Shown here: piece by piece, positions 34,032 through 43,280 of the stretch | Position numbering within the stretch: position 1 is the first letter of the stretch | How the letters are laid out: the number at the start of each line of letters is the position of its first letter | The notes under the pieces: model-generated | Databases searched by the model: none | The model's input: only the letters and a program-made list of their open reading frames with translations | Told to the model about the DNA's origin: nothing | Translations under genes and position numbers: made by a program | Source of the DNA: JBBSIN01 sp038232055 | GTDB taxonomy: Bacteria; Actinomycetota; Actinomycetes; JADGOV01 | Length of the DNA stretch: 64,000 bases | Assembly (NCBI GenBank): GCA_038232055.1 | Contig: JBBSIN010000002.1 | Span: 1-64,000 of the forward strand | Direction: 5' to 3'

Positions 34032-34609
34032 ACCCGCACCCGCACCTCCACGCGCAGCAACCCGCGGCGCAGCACCCCACGGCCGGCGGCGACACCGCGC
34101 CGAAGGAGGTGCGCTTCTGCTCGCGCTGTGGGACCGGGATGGTGACCCGGCCGATTGCCGGCCGGGCGCGGCGTACCTGCCCGTTCTGTGGCTTCGTGCA
34201 CTTCGTCGACCCCAAGGTGGCGGTGGGCACGGTCGTCGTCCTGGCCGGGCGGCTGCTGCTCGTACGGCGCACCATGGAGCCGCACCGTGGCCGCTGGAGC
34301 CTGCCGGCCGGGTTTCTCGACGCGGGCGAGGATCCGCGGGCAGCGGCGGCGCGAGAGACGCTCGAGGAGGCCGGGGTCGCCATCGACGTCGGGGAGCTGC
34401 TGGACGTGGTGGCGAAACCGTCGGGGAGCGCGACGCTGTTCCTCGTGTACCGGGCCACCTACGTCGGCAACGAACCCCGCGCTGGCGACGACGCCGATGC
34501 GGCAGCCTTCTTCGGCCCCGACAAGCTTCCGGAGCTCGCCTTCGAGAGCACCCGGGCCGCCGTACGACGGTGGCTCAGCGATCCTGCAGAGCGTCCAGCG
34601 CCACGGTGA
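33992..34609 (+). CDS. Nudix hydrolase with N-terminal zinc ribbon
   Basis: The protein has 205 residues from a GTG at 33992, which overlaps the CBS gene; a later start near the zinc ribbon is possible. CSRCG and CPFCG form a zinc ribbon, followed by a full Nudix box spanning GFLDAGEDPRAAAARETLEE and AGV. This arrangement resembles NudC-like or ADP-ribose-type pyrophosphatases. The substrate is not known. Its end converges with and overlaps the next gene by 35 bases. Confidence 0.92.
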   Translation: MLDGTGQLDGGRLNPHPHLHAQQPAAQHPTAGGDTAPKEVRFCSRCGTGMVTRPIAGRARRTCPFCGFVHFVDPKVAVGTVVVLAGRLLLVRRTMEPHRGRWSLPAGFLDAGEDPRAAAARETLEEAGVAIDVGELLDVVAKPSGSATLFLVYRATYVGNEPRAGDDADAAAFFGPDKLPELAFESTRAAVRRWLSDPAERPAPR

Positions 34610-35192
34610 GCGCCATGGCAACGCGGCGGTCGAGCACCCGGTCAGTGTCGCCGGTGAGGTCGAGGACGTAGCGGTCGCGCAGCGCCACCAGCCGCTGGTA
34701 ACGCCCGACCCGCCGGTTCCCCACCGAGATGTCGAAGTGGAACGGCAGGAAGAACGGCACGTTCTCGGCGACCGGGATGAAGCCCCATACCCGGCGCAGG
34801 ATCGCGATGAAGACGCTGCTCTCCTGCGCGCTCGCGACCACCTGCCCCTGGCCGTCGAGCACCTGCCAGCTGGAGCGGAGCAGCGACTGCCCGAAGACCT
34901 TCTGCAGCTGACCGATCACCGTGCCGTCGGGCAGCAGCACGTCGGTACGGCCGCGGAATTCGAAGACCTTGCGGGCCTTGAGGCGCAGTACGAGCTGGTT
35001 CTGCGCCTCGTCGGCAAAGAAGTTGATCTCTTCGCGAATCTTCATCCGCTTCTGCCGCACGTAGACCAGCGGTTCACCTTCGCTGCTCCCGTCGGCCGCG
35101 ACCGTCGAGATGCGGTAGCTGTTGACCAGTGGCGCGAACTTCTGCTGCACGAACAGCCGGTCGAGCGTCGACACCTGGTCCAGCACGTCCAT
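34575..35192 (-). CDS. LURP-one-related / scramblase-like protein
   Basis: The protein has 205 residues from the ATG at 35192. The text LFVQQKFAPLVNSYRI, VYVRQKRMKIREEINFFADE and VFEFRGRTDVLLPDG is the Tubby-like beta-barrel of the LURP-one/phospholipid scramblase group. The family is thought to bind lipids or act at membranes, but no bacterial function is proved. It is convergent with the Nudix gene. Confidence 0.8.
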   Translation of the reverse strand: MDVLDQVSTLDRLFVQQKFAPLVNSYRISTVAADGSSEGEPLVYVRQKRMKIREEINFFADEAQNQLVLRLKARKVFEFRGRTDVLLPDGTVIGQLQKVFGQSLLRSSWQVLDGQGQVVASAQESSVFIAILRRVWGFIPVAENVPFFLPFHFDISVGNRRVGRYQRLVALRDRYVLDLTGDTDRVLDRRVAMALTVALDALQDR

Positions 35193-35244
35193 ACGACCCA
35201 GCCAACCACATCGGGCCACAGGCTGAGGGCGCTAGTTTCGCGGC

Positions 35245-36036
35245 ATGGCACCGGCTCCCCCGACCGACCTGATACCGGCGGCGCTCCTCGACTGCCTGAT
35301 CGACCACGCTGCGCTCTTTCCGCCGGCTCGGCTGCCGCTCGACGAGGCAGTCTCCCTGGACCGGCGGCTTCGCGGCGGGCCGCACGGGTACTTGCTCGGG
35401 GCCTTTGTCTGCCCGTCGTCACGCCTGGACGAGCTGGCCGGTGCGCTCGAGGAGCACGAGCGGCTGCCGGTCTCCGCCGTTGTCGAGGACGCCCGGGTGC
35501 CGCGGCCCACCGACCCCCGGGTCTACCTGCGGATGCTCGAGCGGGCAATGACCGCTGACGAGGCGCTCGAGGCGCTGCAGGACGCACCGCCCGGCCTGCC
35601 GGCGTACGTCGAGGTGCCGCATGACGACCTCGAACGCGATCTCGACACGTTGAGCAAGGCTCGCGCCGACGGCCGCCCGGTGGGCGCGAAGGTGCGCTGC
35701 GGCGGGGCCAGCGTGCCGAGCGATGCGGAGCTGGCATCGTTCGTCACGGCCTGCGCCGACCGTGGGCTACCGCTCAAGGCCACTCAGGGGCTGCACCACG
35801 CGATCCGTACCGAGCAGGAGCACGGCTTCCTCAATTTGCTGCTCGCGTGCGCGGTCGCGCTGGAGGGCGGGGACGTGCGCGGAGTGCTCGCCGAGCGATC
35901 CGCGCCGATCCTGCTGACGGCGATGCCCGATGAGGAGACGGCTCGCCGGATGCGCCAGGACCTGCTCGTCAGCTACGGCTCGTGCAGCGTCGAGGAGCCG
36001 GTCGCGGCCCTGCAGTCGCTTGGTGTCCTGGCATGA
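35245..36036 (+). CDS. Conserved actinobacterial protein coupled to fumarylacetoacetase
   Basis: The protein has 263 residues. The sequence suggests a TIM-barrel-like or aldolase-like layout (AYVEVPHDDLERDLDTL, VGAKVRCGG, LKATQGLHHAIRTEQEHGF) with a cluster of conserved His/Gln/Glu. I know the family only as a hypothetical often found before fahA in actinobacteria. The 4-base overlap with fahA implies a role in the same tyrosine/phenylalanine breakdown route. No reaction can be named. Confidence 0.82.
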   Translation: MAPAPPTDLIPAALLDCLIDHAALFPPARLPLDEAVSLDRRLRGGPHGYLLGAFVCPSSRLDELAGALEEHERLPVSAVVEDARVPRPTDPRVYLRMLERAMTADEALEALQDAPPGLPAYVEVPHDDLERDLDTLSKARADGRPVGAKVRCGGASVPSDAELASFVTACADRGLPLKATQGLHHAIRTEQEHGFLNLLLACAVALEGGDVRGVLAERSAPILLTAMPDEETARRMRQDLLVSYGSCSVEEPVAALQSLGVLA

Positions 36037-37235
36037 CGTGGGTGCCCGTTCCGGACGGCTCGGACTTCCCGATCGAGAACCTGCCGTACGGGATGTTCAC
36101 CACCGGCGACCGGGAGCCCTCGCTGGGAGTGGCCGTGGGCCAGCAGGTCGTCGACGTGAGCGCCCTGTCCCGGGCCGGGGCGTTCCCCGACGTCGCCGAC
36201 GGGGTGCTGGCGACGCTCGACAGGCTGATGGCGGCCGGACGACCGGTCTGGTCCGCCGTACGGCGCGAACTCACCACGCTGCTCACCGACGAGGCGGCGC
36301 GGCCGCGGGTCGAGCCCGCGATGGTCCCCCAGGCCGACGTCACCATGCTGCTGCCGTTTGCCGTCGGCGACTACGTCGACTTCTACTCCTCGATCGAACA
36401 CGCCACGAACATCGGCCGGCTCTTCCGGCCGGACGCCGAGCCGCTGACGCCCAACTGGCGGCACCTACCGATCGGCTACCACGGCCGCGCGGGCACCGTC
36501 GTCGTCTCCGGTACGTCGATCGCCCGACCCGCCGGGCAGCGGCGCGGCGCGGACGGCGGACCGCCCGTGTTCGGACCGTCGATGCGGCTCGACATCGAAG
36601 CCGAGGTTGGCTTCGTCGTCGGCACGCCCAGCCCGCTCGGGCAGCCGGTGCCGACGGCCGCGGCAAAGGAGCACGTCTTCGGGCTGGTCCTCGTCAACGA
36701 TTGGAGCGCCCGCGACATCCAGGCCTGGGAGTACCAGCCGCTCGGCCCCTTCCTCGGCAAGTCCTTCGCGACCACGATCTCGCCGTGGGTCGTACCGCTG
36801 GCGGCTCTGGCCGGCGCTCGGGTGCCGGCCCCGGTCCAGGATCCGCAGCCCCTCCCCTATCTCCGCTGTGCCGGCGACTGGGGCCTCGACCTGCGGATCG
36901 AGGTGGAGATCGGCGGGGGCGTGGTGTCGCGTCCGCCGTTCGCCGGCATGTACTGGACCATCTCGCAGCAGCTCGCGCACGCCACCGTCAACGGGGCAGC
37001 CCTCCGCACCGGCGACCTCTTCGCGTCCGGAACGGTCTCCGGACCCGACAGGCACCAGCGGGGCAGCCTGATCGAGCTCTCGTGGGGCGGCACGGAGCCG
37101 GTGCGGCTCGCCGACGGTTCGACCCGCACCTTCCTCGAGGACGGCGACTCGGTGACGCTCCGCGCCCGGACCGGTCGCGGCCCTCGGCTCGGCTTCGGCG
37201 AATGCACGGGGAAAATTACGCCGTCCGGCCCTTAG
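36033..37235 (+). CDS. fahA: Fumarylacetoacetase
   Basis: The protein has 400 residues from the ATG at 36033, which overlaps the preceding stop. The N-terminal SH3-like domain (FPIENLPYGMF) leads to the catalytic C-terminal domain: DYVDFYSSIEHATNIG, WRHLPIGYHGRAGTVV, IEAEVGFVVG, VLVNDWSARDIQAWEYQPLG and GKSFATTISPWVV, with the Ca/Mg ligands Asp and Glu. It splits fumarylacetoacetate into fumarate and acetoacetate, the last step of tyrosine breakdown. Genes for the earlier steps are not in this window. Confidence 0.96.
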   Translation: MTWVPVPDGSDFPIENLPYGMFTTGDREPSLGVAVGQQVVDVSALSRAGAFPDVADGVLATLDRLMAAGRPVWSAVRRELTTLLTDEAARPRVEPAMVPQADVTMLLPFAVGDYVDFYSSIEHATNIGRLFRPDAEPLTPNWRHLPIGYHGRAGTVVVSGTSIARPAGQRRGADGGPPVFGPSMRLDIEAEVGFVVGTPSPLGQPVPTAAAKEHVFGLVLVNDWSARDIQAWEYQPLGPFLGKSFATTISPWVVPLAALAGARVPAPVQDPQPLPYLRCAGDWGLDLRIEVEIGGGVVSRPPFAGMYWTISQQLAHATVNGAALRTGDLFASGTVSGPDRHQRGSLIELSWGGTEPVRLADGSTRTFLEDGDSVTLRARTGRGPRLGFGECTGKITPSGP

Positions 37236-37248
37236 TTGGACCTCGCTC

Positions 37249-38745
37249 GTGCCGAATCCTGGAAATGTGACGACCCTTCCCAGCACCACCCGGGCCGCCA
37301 CGCAGGCGCCTGCACAGCGTCGCGCCGAGACCACCGTACCGCTGCGCGTGGGCCCGGAGTGGCGACGGCAGTACGCCGCCGTGCTGATTCTCCTGGACTT
37401 CGCCGTCGCGATCGCCGGCGGCATCGCCGCCTCCATCGTACGCTTCGGCGACTCGGGTGGCCCCGACGGGCGCTACGTCGCGTGGACGCTGATCTTCCCG
37501 CCGCTCTACGTCGCCGCGGCGGCCGCCAGCCGCGCGTACGAGCACCGCTTCCTCGGCTCCGGGTCGGAGGAGTATCGGCGGCTCCTGCACGCCGCCGTCT
37601 GCCTCGCGGCGGCGATCGCGAGCATGGCCTTCGGGTTCGCGCTGTCGGTGCCGCGCGGCTACGTCGTCGTCGCGCTCCCGGTGGCCGTTGGCGGTTCGCT
37701 CACCGGACGCTCGATCGCGCGGACCCTGCTCCGCGCGGCCCGCCGGCGCGGCAGCTGCCAGCACCGCGTGCTGCTCGTCGGCACCGAGCGCTCGATCGCC
37801 GAGATGATCCGCCAGGTCGCGCGTGACCCCGACGCCGGCTTCGCGGTGGTCGGCGCCTGCCTCGACCGGAGTAGGGGCGACACGATCGAGGGCGTGCCGA
37901 TCGTCGGTACGTCGAAGACCATCCTGGCGGCGCTGCGCAGCAGCCGGGCCGACACCGTCGCCGTCACCGCCTGGTCCATCCTCACCCAGCGCGAGCTGCG
38001 GCGGCTGTCCTGGCAGCTCGAGGGCAGTGACGTCGAGGTGCTCGTCGCCCCCGCGATCACCGACATCGCCGGGCCCCGGATCCACATCCGGCCGGTGGCC
38101 GGCCTCCCCCTGCTGCACGTCGAACAGCCGCAGTTCGCCGGCGGCCGCCGGATCGTCAAGGGTGGCTTCGACCGGCTGGTCGCCGGTACCGCCCTGCTCA
38201 TCGTCGCGCCGGTGCTGCTGACGATCGGCGCGGCGATCCGGTTCACGAGCAGCGGTCCCGCACTGTTCCGGCAGCGACGGGTCGGCCGTGACGGGCGCGA
38301 GTTCATGATTTACAAGTTCCGGACGATGTACGTCGACGCCGAGGCGCGGCTGTCCGAGCTGGTCCACCTCAACGAGGCGTCGGACGGCCTGCTGTTCAAG
38401 ATGCGCAGCGACCCCAGGGTCACCCGCATCGGGGCTGCCCTGCGGCGCTACTCGATCGACGAGCTTCCGCAGCTGCTCAACGTGGTCCGCGGCGAGATGT
38501 CGCTCGTCGGCCCGCGCCCGCCGTTGCCGGCCGAGGTCGCTCAGTACGAGGACGACGTGCACCGGCGACTCCTGGTCAAGCCGGGCCTCACCGGGCTCTG
38601 GCAGGTCAGCGGCCGGTCGGACCTGTCGTGGGAGGAGGCCGTGCGCCTCGACCTCAACTACGTGGAGAACTGGTCGCTCGCCGTCGACATCGGGATCCTG
38701 TGGCGTACGGCGTCCGCCGTACTCGCCAGTCGGGGTGCGTATTGA
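37249..38745 (+). CDS. Polyprenyl-phosphate sugar-1-phosphate transferase (WbaP/exopolysaccharide type)
   Basis: The protein has 498 residues; GTG at 37249 or 37267 may start it. There are four N-terminal membrane helices, a CoA-binding-like Rossmann region (HRVLLVGTERSIAEMIRQ), a fifth helix (LVAGTALLIVAPVLLTIGA) and the bacterial sugar transferase domain: FRQRRVGRDGREFMIYKFRT, RYSIDELPQLLNVVRGEMSL with VGPRPP, and GLTGLWQVSGRSD. It loads the first sugar onto undecaprenyl phosphate for an exopolysaccharide or glycan. No other glycan genes are adjacent. Confidence 0.94.
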   Translation: MPNPGNVTTLPSTTRAATQAPAQRRAETTVPLRVGPEWRRQYAAVLILLDFAVAIAGGIAASIVRFGDSGGPDGRYVAWTLIFPPLYVAAAAASRAYEHRFLGSGSEEYRRLLHAAVCLAAAIASMAFGFALSVPRGYVVVALPVAVGGSLTGRSIARTLLRAARRRGSCQHRVLLVGTERSIAEMIRQVARDPDAGFAVVGACLDRSRGDTIEGVPIVGTSKTILAALRSSRADTVAVTAWSILTQRELRRLSWQLEGSDVEVLVAPAITDIAGPRIHIRPVAGLPLLHVEQPQFAGGRRIVKGGFDRLVAGTALLIVAPVLLTIGAAIRFTSSGPALFRQRRVGRDGREFMIYKFRTMYVDAEARLSELVHLNEASDGLLFKMRSDPRVTRIGAALRRYSIDELPQLLNVVRGEMSLVGPRPPLPAEVAQYEDDVHRRLLVKPGLTGLWQVSGRSDLSWEEAVRLDLNYVENWSLAVDIGILWRTASAVLASRGAY

Positions 38746-38844
38746 TGCGGGCTCCGATGTCCTCGCGCTGCCGGCTCCGGTCCTGGCGATCGCCGCTGCG
38801 CGTCGCGGGTTTCCGTCATCCGGGCTTGTGGGGCCGGTGCGACG

Positions 38845-39424
38845 ATGCCCGGCGTGGATACCGACCGGCTGCGTGAGGCGTTCCTCGAAGCCGACTACAC
38901 CGTCGACGGCGTCCAGGCGCTGCTCGGACCGGTCGCCCACGAGGCACTGAGCCGCGGTGAGGTGGTGCCGTCGCTGCGCGCGACGAGCGGCGGCAGCCGG
39001 CTGGAGACGCTGGTCCGGCTCTTCCTCCTCGGCGCGGCCGTGTCCGAGCAGGCGGCGACGCAGGCCGTCGGCCCTACGGCGAGCACTGGTGGATCGTCTC
39101 CGATACCAGCCCGCCCAGCCGGCCCGACCATGTGCTCGGCGTGGGCGGCGCGTCGGTCATGCTCGCGCAGGCCACGCTCCCGGACGTGATCACCACCTCG
39201 CTGGGCTCCGCCGCCGGGCCGGCGTGGACGCCGTCGGCGTGGCGGTGCTCGCGGCCTGTAACGGCGTCCGCCGGATGGGAGAGGTGCTGGCCGTCGCCGG
39301 GGCGGCGTACGGAGTTGCACCGGGTGACGCGCTGCCCGTCGTCCGTCGCCTCGTCGATGACGGCTATCTTCTCCCCGGCCAGCTGCCGCCCGAGGGAGGA
39401 GTCGCATGCCTAGCCAGAGGCTGA
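38845..39424 (+). pseudogene. SAM-dependent methyltransferase with its catalytic middle deleted
   Basis: The frame from the ATG at 38845 reads LREAFLEADYTVDGVQALLG and LETLVRLFLLGAAVS, the N-terminal domain of an actinobacterial class I methylase of about 500 residues. After a frame change, HWWIVSDTSPPSRPDHVLGV and GGASVMLAQAT follow, which should precede the SAM-binding motif. Instead the text jumps, in another frame, to VGVAVLAACNGVRRMGEVLA and LPVVRRLVDDGYLLPGQLP, matching the family's C-terminal end. The Rossmann core, roughly 300 residues, is gone. It ends at the psuG start. Confidence 0.65.
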
Positions 39425-40326
39425 GCGTGGCGGCGGAGGTCAGCGCCGCCCTCGCCGCCGGCCGGCCGGTCGTTGCTCTGGAAAGCACGCTGGTCGCCCA
39501 CGGGCTGCCCCGCCCGGACAACCTCGCCATCGCGCGGGACATCGAGGGTGCCGTCTGGTCCCGCGGCGCGGTGCCGGCAACGGTTGCCATGCTCGCCGGC
39601 ACCGCCTGCGTCGGTCTCGACGACGCCCAGCTCATCCGCATCGCCACCGGTGCGGAGGTGCCCAAGCTGTCCGTCCGCGACCTCGGCCCCGCCGCCGCCC
39701 AGCAGCGCGACGGCGCGACGACCGTCGCCGCCACCGCCGCGCTGGCCGCGCGGGCCGGCGTACGCGCCTTCGCGACCGGCGGGCTCGGTGGTGTGCACCG
39801 GGAGGCGCGGGAGACGTGGGACGAGTCGGCCGACCTGGACACGCTGGCCCGTACGCCGATCGTGGTCGTCTGCTCCGGGGTGAAGTCGATCCTCGACGTC
39901 GGCGCCACGCTGGAGCGGCTGGAGACGCTCGGCGTCCCCGTGCTCGGTTACCGGACCGATCGCTTCCCCGGCTTCTACCGCACCGACTCTGGCCATCGCC
40001 TCGACTGGACAGCAGCCTCGCCGGCAGAAGTCGCGGCGGTCGCCGAGGCAGGGCGCGCGCTCGGCGTCGGCGACCGGGCGCTCGTCGTCGCCAACCCCCT
40101 CCCCCCGGACGAGCAGCTCGACCCGGAGCTGCACGACCGGGTGCTCGCCAGTGGACTCGCCGCGGCGTCGGCAAAAGGCGTGCGGGGGAAGGCCGTCACG
40201 CCCTTTTTGCTCTCGTGGTTCCACGCGGAGACCGGTGGCGCCAGTCTCACGGCAAACGTCCGGCTGGTGCGCCGCAACGCCGAACTGGCTGCCGACATCG
40301 CCGTGGCCCTCGCGACGCGGCCGTGA
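39406..40326 (+). CDS. psuG: Pseudouridine-5'-phosphate glycosidase
   Basis: The protein has 306 residues; the ATG at 39406 follows GGAGG. VALESTLVAHGLPRPDN, VPATVAMLAG, AFATGGLGGVHR (catalytic Lys/Asp neighbourhood), VVVCSGVKSILDVGATLE and LGVPVLGYRTDRFPGFY are the PsuG family text. It cleaves pseudouridine 5'-phosphate to uracil and ribose 5-phosphate. It is coupled by a 4-base overlap to a PfkB kinase that would supply its substrate. Confidence 0.95.
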   Translation: MPSQRLSVAAEVSAALAAGRPVVALESTLVAHGLPRPDNLAIARDIEGAVWSRGAVPATVAMLAGTACVGLDDAQLIRIATGAEVPKLSVRDLGPAAAQQRDGATTVAATAALAARAGVRAFATGGLGGVHREARETWDESADLDTLARTPIVVVCSGVKSILDVGATLERLETLGVPVLGYRTDRFPGFYRTDSGHRLDWTAASPAEVAAVAEAGRALGVGDRALVVANPLPPDEQLDPELHDRVLASGLAAASAKGVRGKAVTPFLLSWFHAETGGASLTANVRLVRRNAELAADIAVALATRP

Positions 40327-41243
40327 CAGGCCCCGGCCCCAGGCGCCCGGTCGTCGTGCTGGGCGACGTGATGACCGACGTCGTGGCCCGACTACGGGAG
40401 GGAATCGCGCTCGGCAGCGACGCCGCGGCCGACATCGAGATGTGCGGCGGCGGATCGGCGGCCAACACCGCGGCCTGGCTCGCCGGGTGCGGCGTCGACG
40501 TGACGCTCGTCGGGCGCATCGGGGCCGACCCGGCCGGGCGGCGCCAGGTGGCGGAGCTCGCGTCGTACGGCGTCACGCCCCGGTTGGCGGTGGACACTGA
40601 CCGGCGCACCGGCACCTGCGTCGTCATCGTCGGTCCGGACGGGGAGCGGACGATGCTTCCGGACCGAGGTGCCAACCTCGCACTGTCCGCGGACGACGTG
40701 CCGCCGGAGCTCTTCAGCACCCGCGCTCACCTGCACGTCTCCGGATACGCGCTGCTCGACCCCGGCCCGCGGGACGCGGCCAGGCACGCGATGACCCTCG
40801 CCCGAGGGAGTGGTCAGACGATCTCGGTCGACGCCTCCTCCGCTGCGCCGCTCGCCGCCGCAGGCGCAGGCGCCTTTTGGGAGTGGACCGAAGAGTCCGA
40901 CCTGCTCCTCGCCAACGCCGATGAGGCGTCGCTGCTGGGCGACGCCATCTCGGCGTACGCCGACGTGGTGGTCAAGCTCGGTGCCGACGGCGCCGAGTGG
41001 CGGCGGGGCGGGGTAGTGACCCGGGTGCCCGCGGCCCCGGCGACGGTCCTCGACACCACCGGTGCCGGCGACGCCTTTGCGGCCGGACTGCTCGCGGCCT
41101 GGCTGGCCGGCGCCGAGCCGGACGGGGCGCTGGCAGCCGGCGCCGGTCTGGCCGCCCGTTGCGTGCAGCGGGTCGGCGCCCGGCCGCAGGCGCGCCCGGC
41201 GCGCCGTTGGTCCGGGGGCGGCTCTCGCCCGAACCGGGGGTAA
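40323..41243 (+). CDS. PfkB family carbohydrate kinase (probable pseudouridine kinase)
   Basis: The protein has 306 residues from a GTG at 40323 overlapping the psuG stop. PfkB signature 1 is GGGSAANTAAWLAGCGVDV, and signature 2 with the catalytic Asp is DTTGAGDAFAAGLLAAWLAG. VKLGADGAEW precedes it. It is a ribokinase-type fold. The pairing with psuG points to phosphorylation of pseudouridine (psuK role), but adenosine or ribose kinases look similar. The last 20 residues are Arg/Pro rich and probably disordered. Confidence 0.9.
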   Translation: MTGPGPRRPVVVLGDVMTDVVARLREGIALGSDAAADIEMCGGGSAANTAAWLAGCGVDVTLVGRIGADPAGRRQVAELASYGVTPRLAVDTDRRTGTCVVIVGPDGERTMLPDRGANLALSADDVPPELFSTRAHLHVSGYALLDPGPRDAARHAMTLARGSGQTISVDASSAAPLAAAGAGAFWEWTEESDLLLANADEASLLGDAISAYADVVVKLGADGAEWRRGGVVTRVPAAPATVLDTTGAGDAFAAGLLAAWLAGAEPDGALAAGAGLAARCVQRVGARPQARPARRWSGGGSRPNRG

Positions 41244-41488
41244 GCAGTCGCCTCTCGGGCGCCGCGGTGTTACGGTTTCCCCGTTGCGCTACGCCGGGTG
41301 GTCGAGGTCGGGAACATTGTCCTGTCCACCCGCGTTGTTGCTCCTGCGGACCTCCGCTGGATGGGCCCTTGGGGCTCCCGCGACCGCCAGGTCCCGACCG
41401 CAGTTCCAGCAGCAACATCATCCGGCGAAGTGATCTCCGGCAGCAGGCAGTTCCGATGGCACCAAGACCGCACCGAGTGAGGACATCT

Positions 41489-42994
41489 GTGGCCCCGGCA
41501 CGTACGGCGAACGCCACCGTCTCTGACCGCCGTTCCGACGACACCCTCGTGCACCTCGACGCGCTCATCCAGCGCGGACGAGACCGCGGCGAGCTCGCCG
41601 TCACCGAGTTGCGGCACGCCTTCGACTCCGCCGGCATACCGGCCGCCCGCGGCAAGAAGATTCTTCGCGAGCTGAGCGACGCGGGGGTCTCCCTCGTCGT
41701 CGACGGCGGGCGACCCGGGCGCCGTACCAAGGGCAGCGCCGCGCCGGCCAAGTCTGCTGCTGCGGCCGGCTCATCTCTACCCGCGGCCGAGTCGGCCGCC
41801 AAGCCGGCCAAGACCAAGCCGGCGCGCAAGTCGACCCGCAAGCCGGCTGCCGCCGCGTCACCCCCGGTCTCGACCGGTGAAGTGGCCGAGCGCCCTGACG
41901 GCACGGTGGACAACCCGGCGGCCGGCACGGCGGTGGGTGCGACGCCCGGCACCGACGGCACTGCCGACGAGGCGCCGCGGGCGCTCTCGGTCGTTCCGGA
42001 CTCGGAGCCGGAGCCGGAGGACCTCGAGGACGAGGCGGCTGCGGAGGAGAGCACCGAGGAGGCCAGCGGCGTCTCGGCCGACCTGGTGCGGGTCTACCTC
42101 CGGGAGATCGGCAAGGTCGCCCTGCTCAACGCTGAGCAGGAGGTGGAGCTCTCCAAGCGCATCGAGGCCGGGCTCTTCGCCGCGGACAAGCTGCGCACGG
42201 ACGACGCTCCCGGCGAGAACGGCGGCCGGGCGCCGTCGCGTCACGAGTTGGAGTGGATTCGTCGCGACGGCGAGCGGGCCAAGGACCACCTGCTGGAAGC
42301 TAACCTGCGCCTCGTCGTCTCGGTCGCCAAGCGTTACACCGGGCGCGGGATGGCCTTCCTCGATCTCATCCAGGAGGGCAACCTCGGCCTGGTGCGCGCG
42401 GTCGAGAAGTTCGACTACACCAAGGGCTACAAGTTCTCGACGTATGCCACCTGGTGGATCCGCCAGGCGATCACCAGGGCGATGGCCGACCAGTCACGCA
42501 CGATCCGCATCCCGGTGCACATGGTGGAGATCATCAACCGGGTCACCAGGGCGCAGCGCCAGATGCTCGCCGACCTCGGCCGCGAGCCGACTCCGGACGA
42601 GCTCTCCACGCAGGTCGAGATGACCCCCGAGAAGGTGGTCGAGATCCTGCGCTACGCCCGCGACCCGGTGAGCCTGGACCAGGCCGTCGGTGACGAGGGT
42701 GACTCGCTGCTCGGGGACTTCATCGAGGACGCCGACGCGCCGATCGCGGTCGACGTCGTGAACTTCGGCCTCCTCCAGGACCAGATCGAGGACGTGCTCG
42801 CGACACTTCCCGAGCGCGAGGCCATGGTCGTCCGGCTGCGCTTCGGCTTGAGCGACGGGCAGCCCCGCACGCTCGACGAGATCGGCCGTGAGCTGGGCCT
42901 GACTCGAGAGCGGATCCGCCAGATCGAGGCGAAGACGATGTCGAAGCTGCGGCACCCGTCGCGGTCGCGCGTGCTCCGCGACTACGTGGAATAG
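41489..42994 (+). CDS. sigA: Primary RNA polymerase sigma factor (SigA/RpoD/HrdB)
   Basis: About 501 residues from the GTG at 41489, which lies 7 bases after a GAGGA ribosome site; an in-frame ATG at 41456 would add 11 residues. An Ala/Lys/Pro-rich head (region 1.1) is followed by region 1.2 VRVYLREIGKVALL, region 2 LRLVVSVAKRYTGRGMAFLD and YATWWIRQAITRAMADQSR, region 3 and region 4.2 LGLTRERIRQIEAKTMSKLR. This is the housekeeping sigma. The 245 bases upstream hold no gene and must carry its promoter. Confidence 0.96.
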   Translation: MAPARTANATVSDRRSDDTLVHLDALIQRGRDRGELAVTELRHAFDSAGIPAARGKKILRELSDAGVSLVVDGGRPGRRTKGSAAPAKSAAAAGSSLPAAESAAKPAKTKPARKSTRKPAAAASPPVSTGEVAERPDGTVDNPAAGTAVGATPGTDGTADEAPRALSVVPDSEPEPEDLEDEAAAEESTEEASGVSADLVRVYLREIGKVALLNAEQEVELSKRIEAGLFAADKLRTDDAPGENGGRAPSRHELEWIRRDGERAKDHLLEANLRLVVSVAKRYTGRGMAFLDLIQEGNLGLVRAVEKFDYTKGYKFSTYATWWIRQAITRAMADQSRTIRIPVHMVEIINRVTRAQRQMLADLGREPTPDELSTQVEMTPEKVVEILRYARDPVSLDQAVGDEGDSLLGDFIEDADAPIAVDVVNFGLLQDQIEDVLATLPEREAMVVRLRFGLSDGQPRTLDEIGRELGLTRERIRQIEAKTMSKLRHPSRSRVLRDYVE

Positions 42995-42996
42995 GC

Positions 42997-43263
42997 GTGA
43001 TCCGCCGACGCGTCCTGGTCAACGGCGACGTACAGGGTGTCTTCTTTCGCGACACCTGCCGCCGCGAGGCGACGGCGGCCGGGGTGCGCGGCTGGGTGGG
43101 TAACCGTGGTGACGGTGGCGTCGAGGCGGTCTTCGAGGGCGAGCCGGATGCGGTGGAGCGCTTGGTGGAGTGGTGCCGGCAGGGTCCGGACCACGCATCC
43201 GTCACGTCGGTCGACGTCTCCGACGAACCGCCGGAGAGCCTCGGCGAATTCTCGGTGCGCTGA
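42997..43263 (+). CDS. Acylphosphatase
   Basis: The protein has 88 residues from a GTG two bases after the sigA stop. The signature VNGDVQGVFFRDTCRREA holds the active-site Arg, and GVRGWVGNRGDGGVEAVFEG holds the catalytic Asn. It hydrolyses acyl phosphates. The tight spacing suggests it is read from the sigA transcript. Confidence 0.94.
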   Translation: MIRRRVLVNGDVQGVFFRDTCRREATAAGVRGWVGNRGDGGVEAVFEGEPDAVERLVEWCRQGPDHASVTSVDVSDEPPESLGEFSVR

Positions 43264-43280
43264 CGCCGTACCGTCTCGTC

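Noticed and set aside
37216..38940. A 574-codon minus-strand frame opposite the sugar transferase
   Set aside because: Shadow composition and no motif; the plus-strand enzyme is clear.
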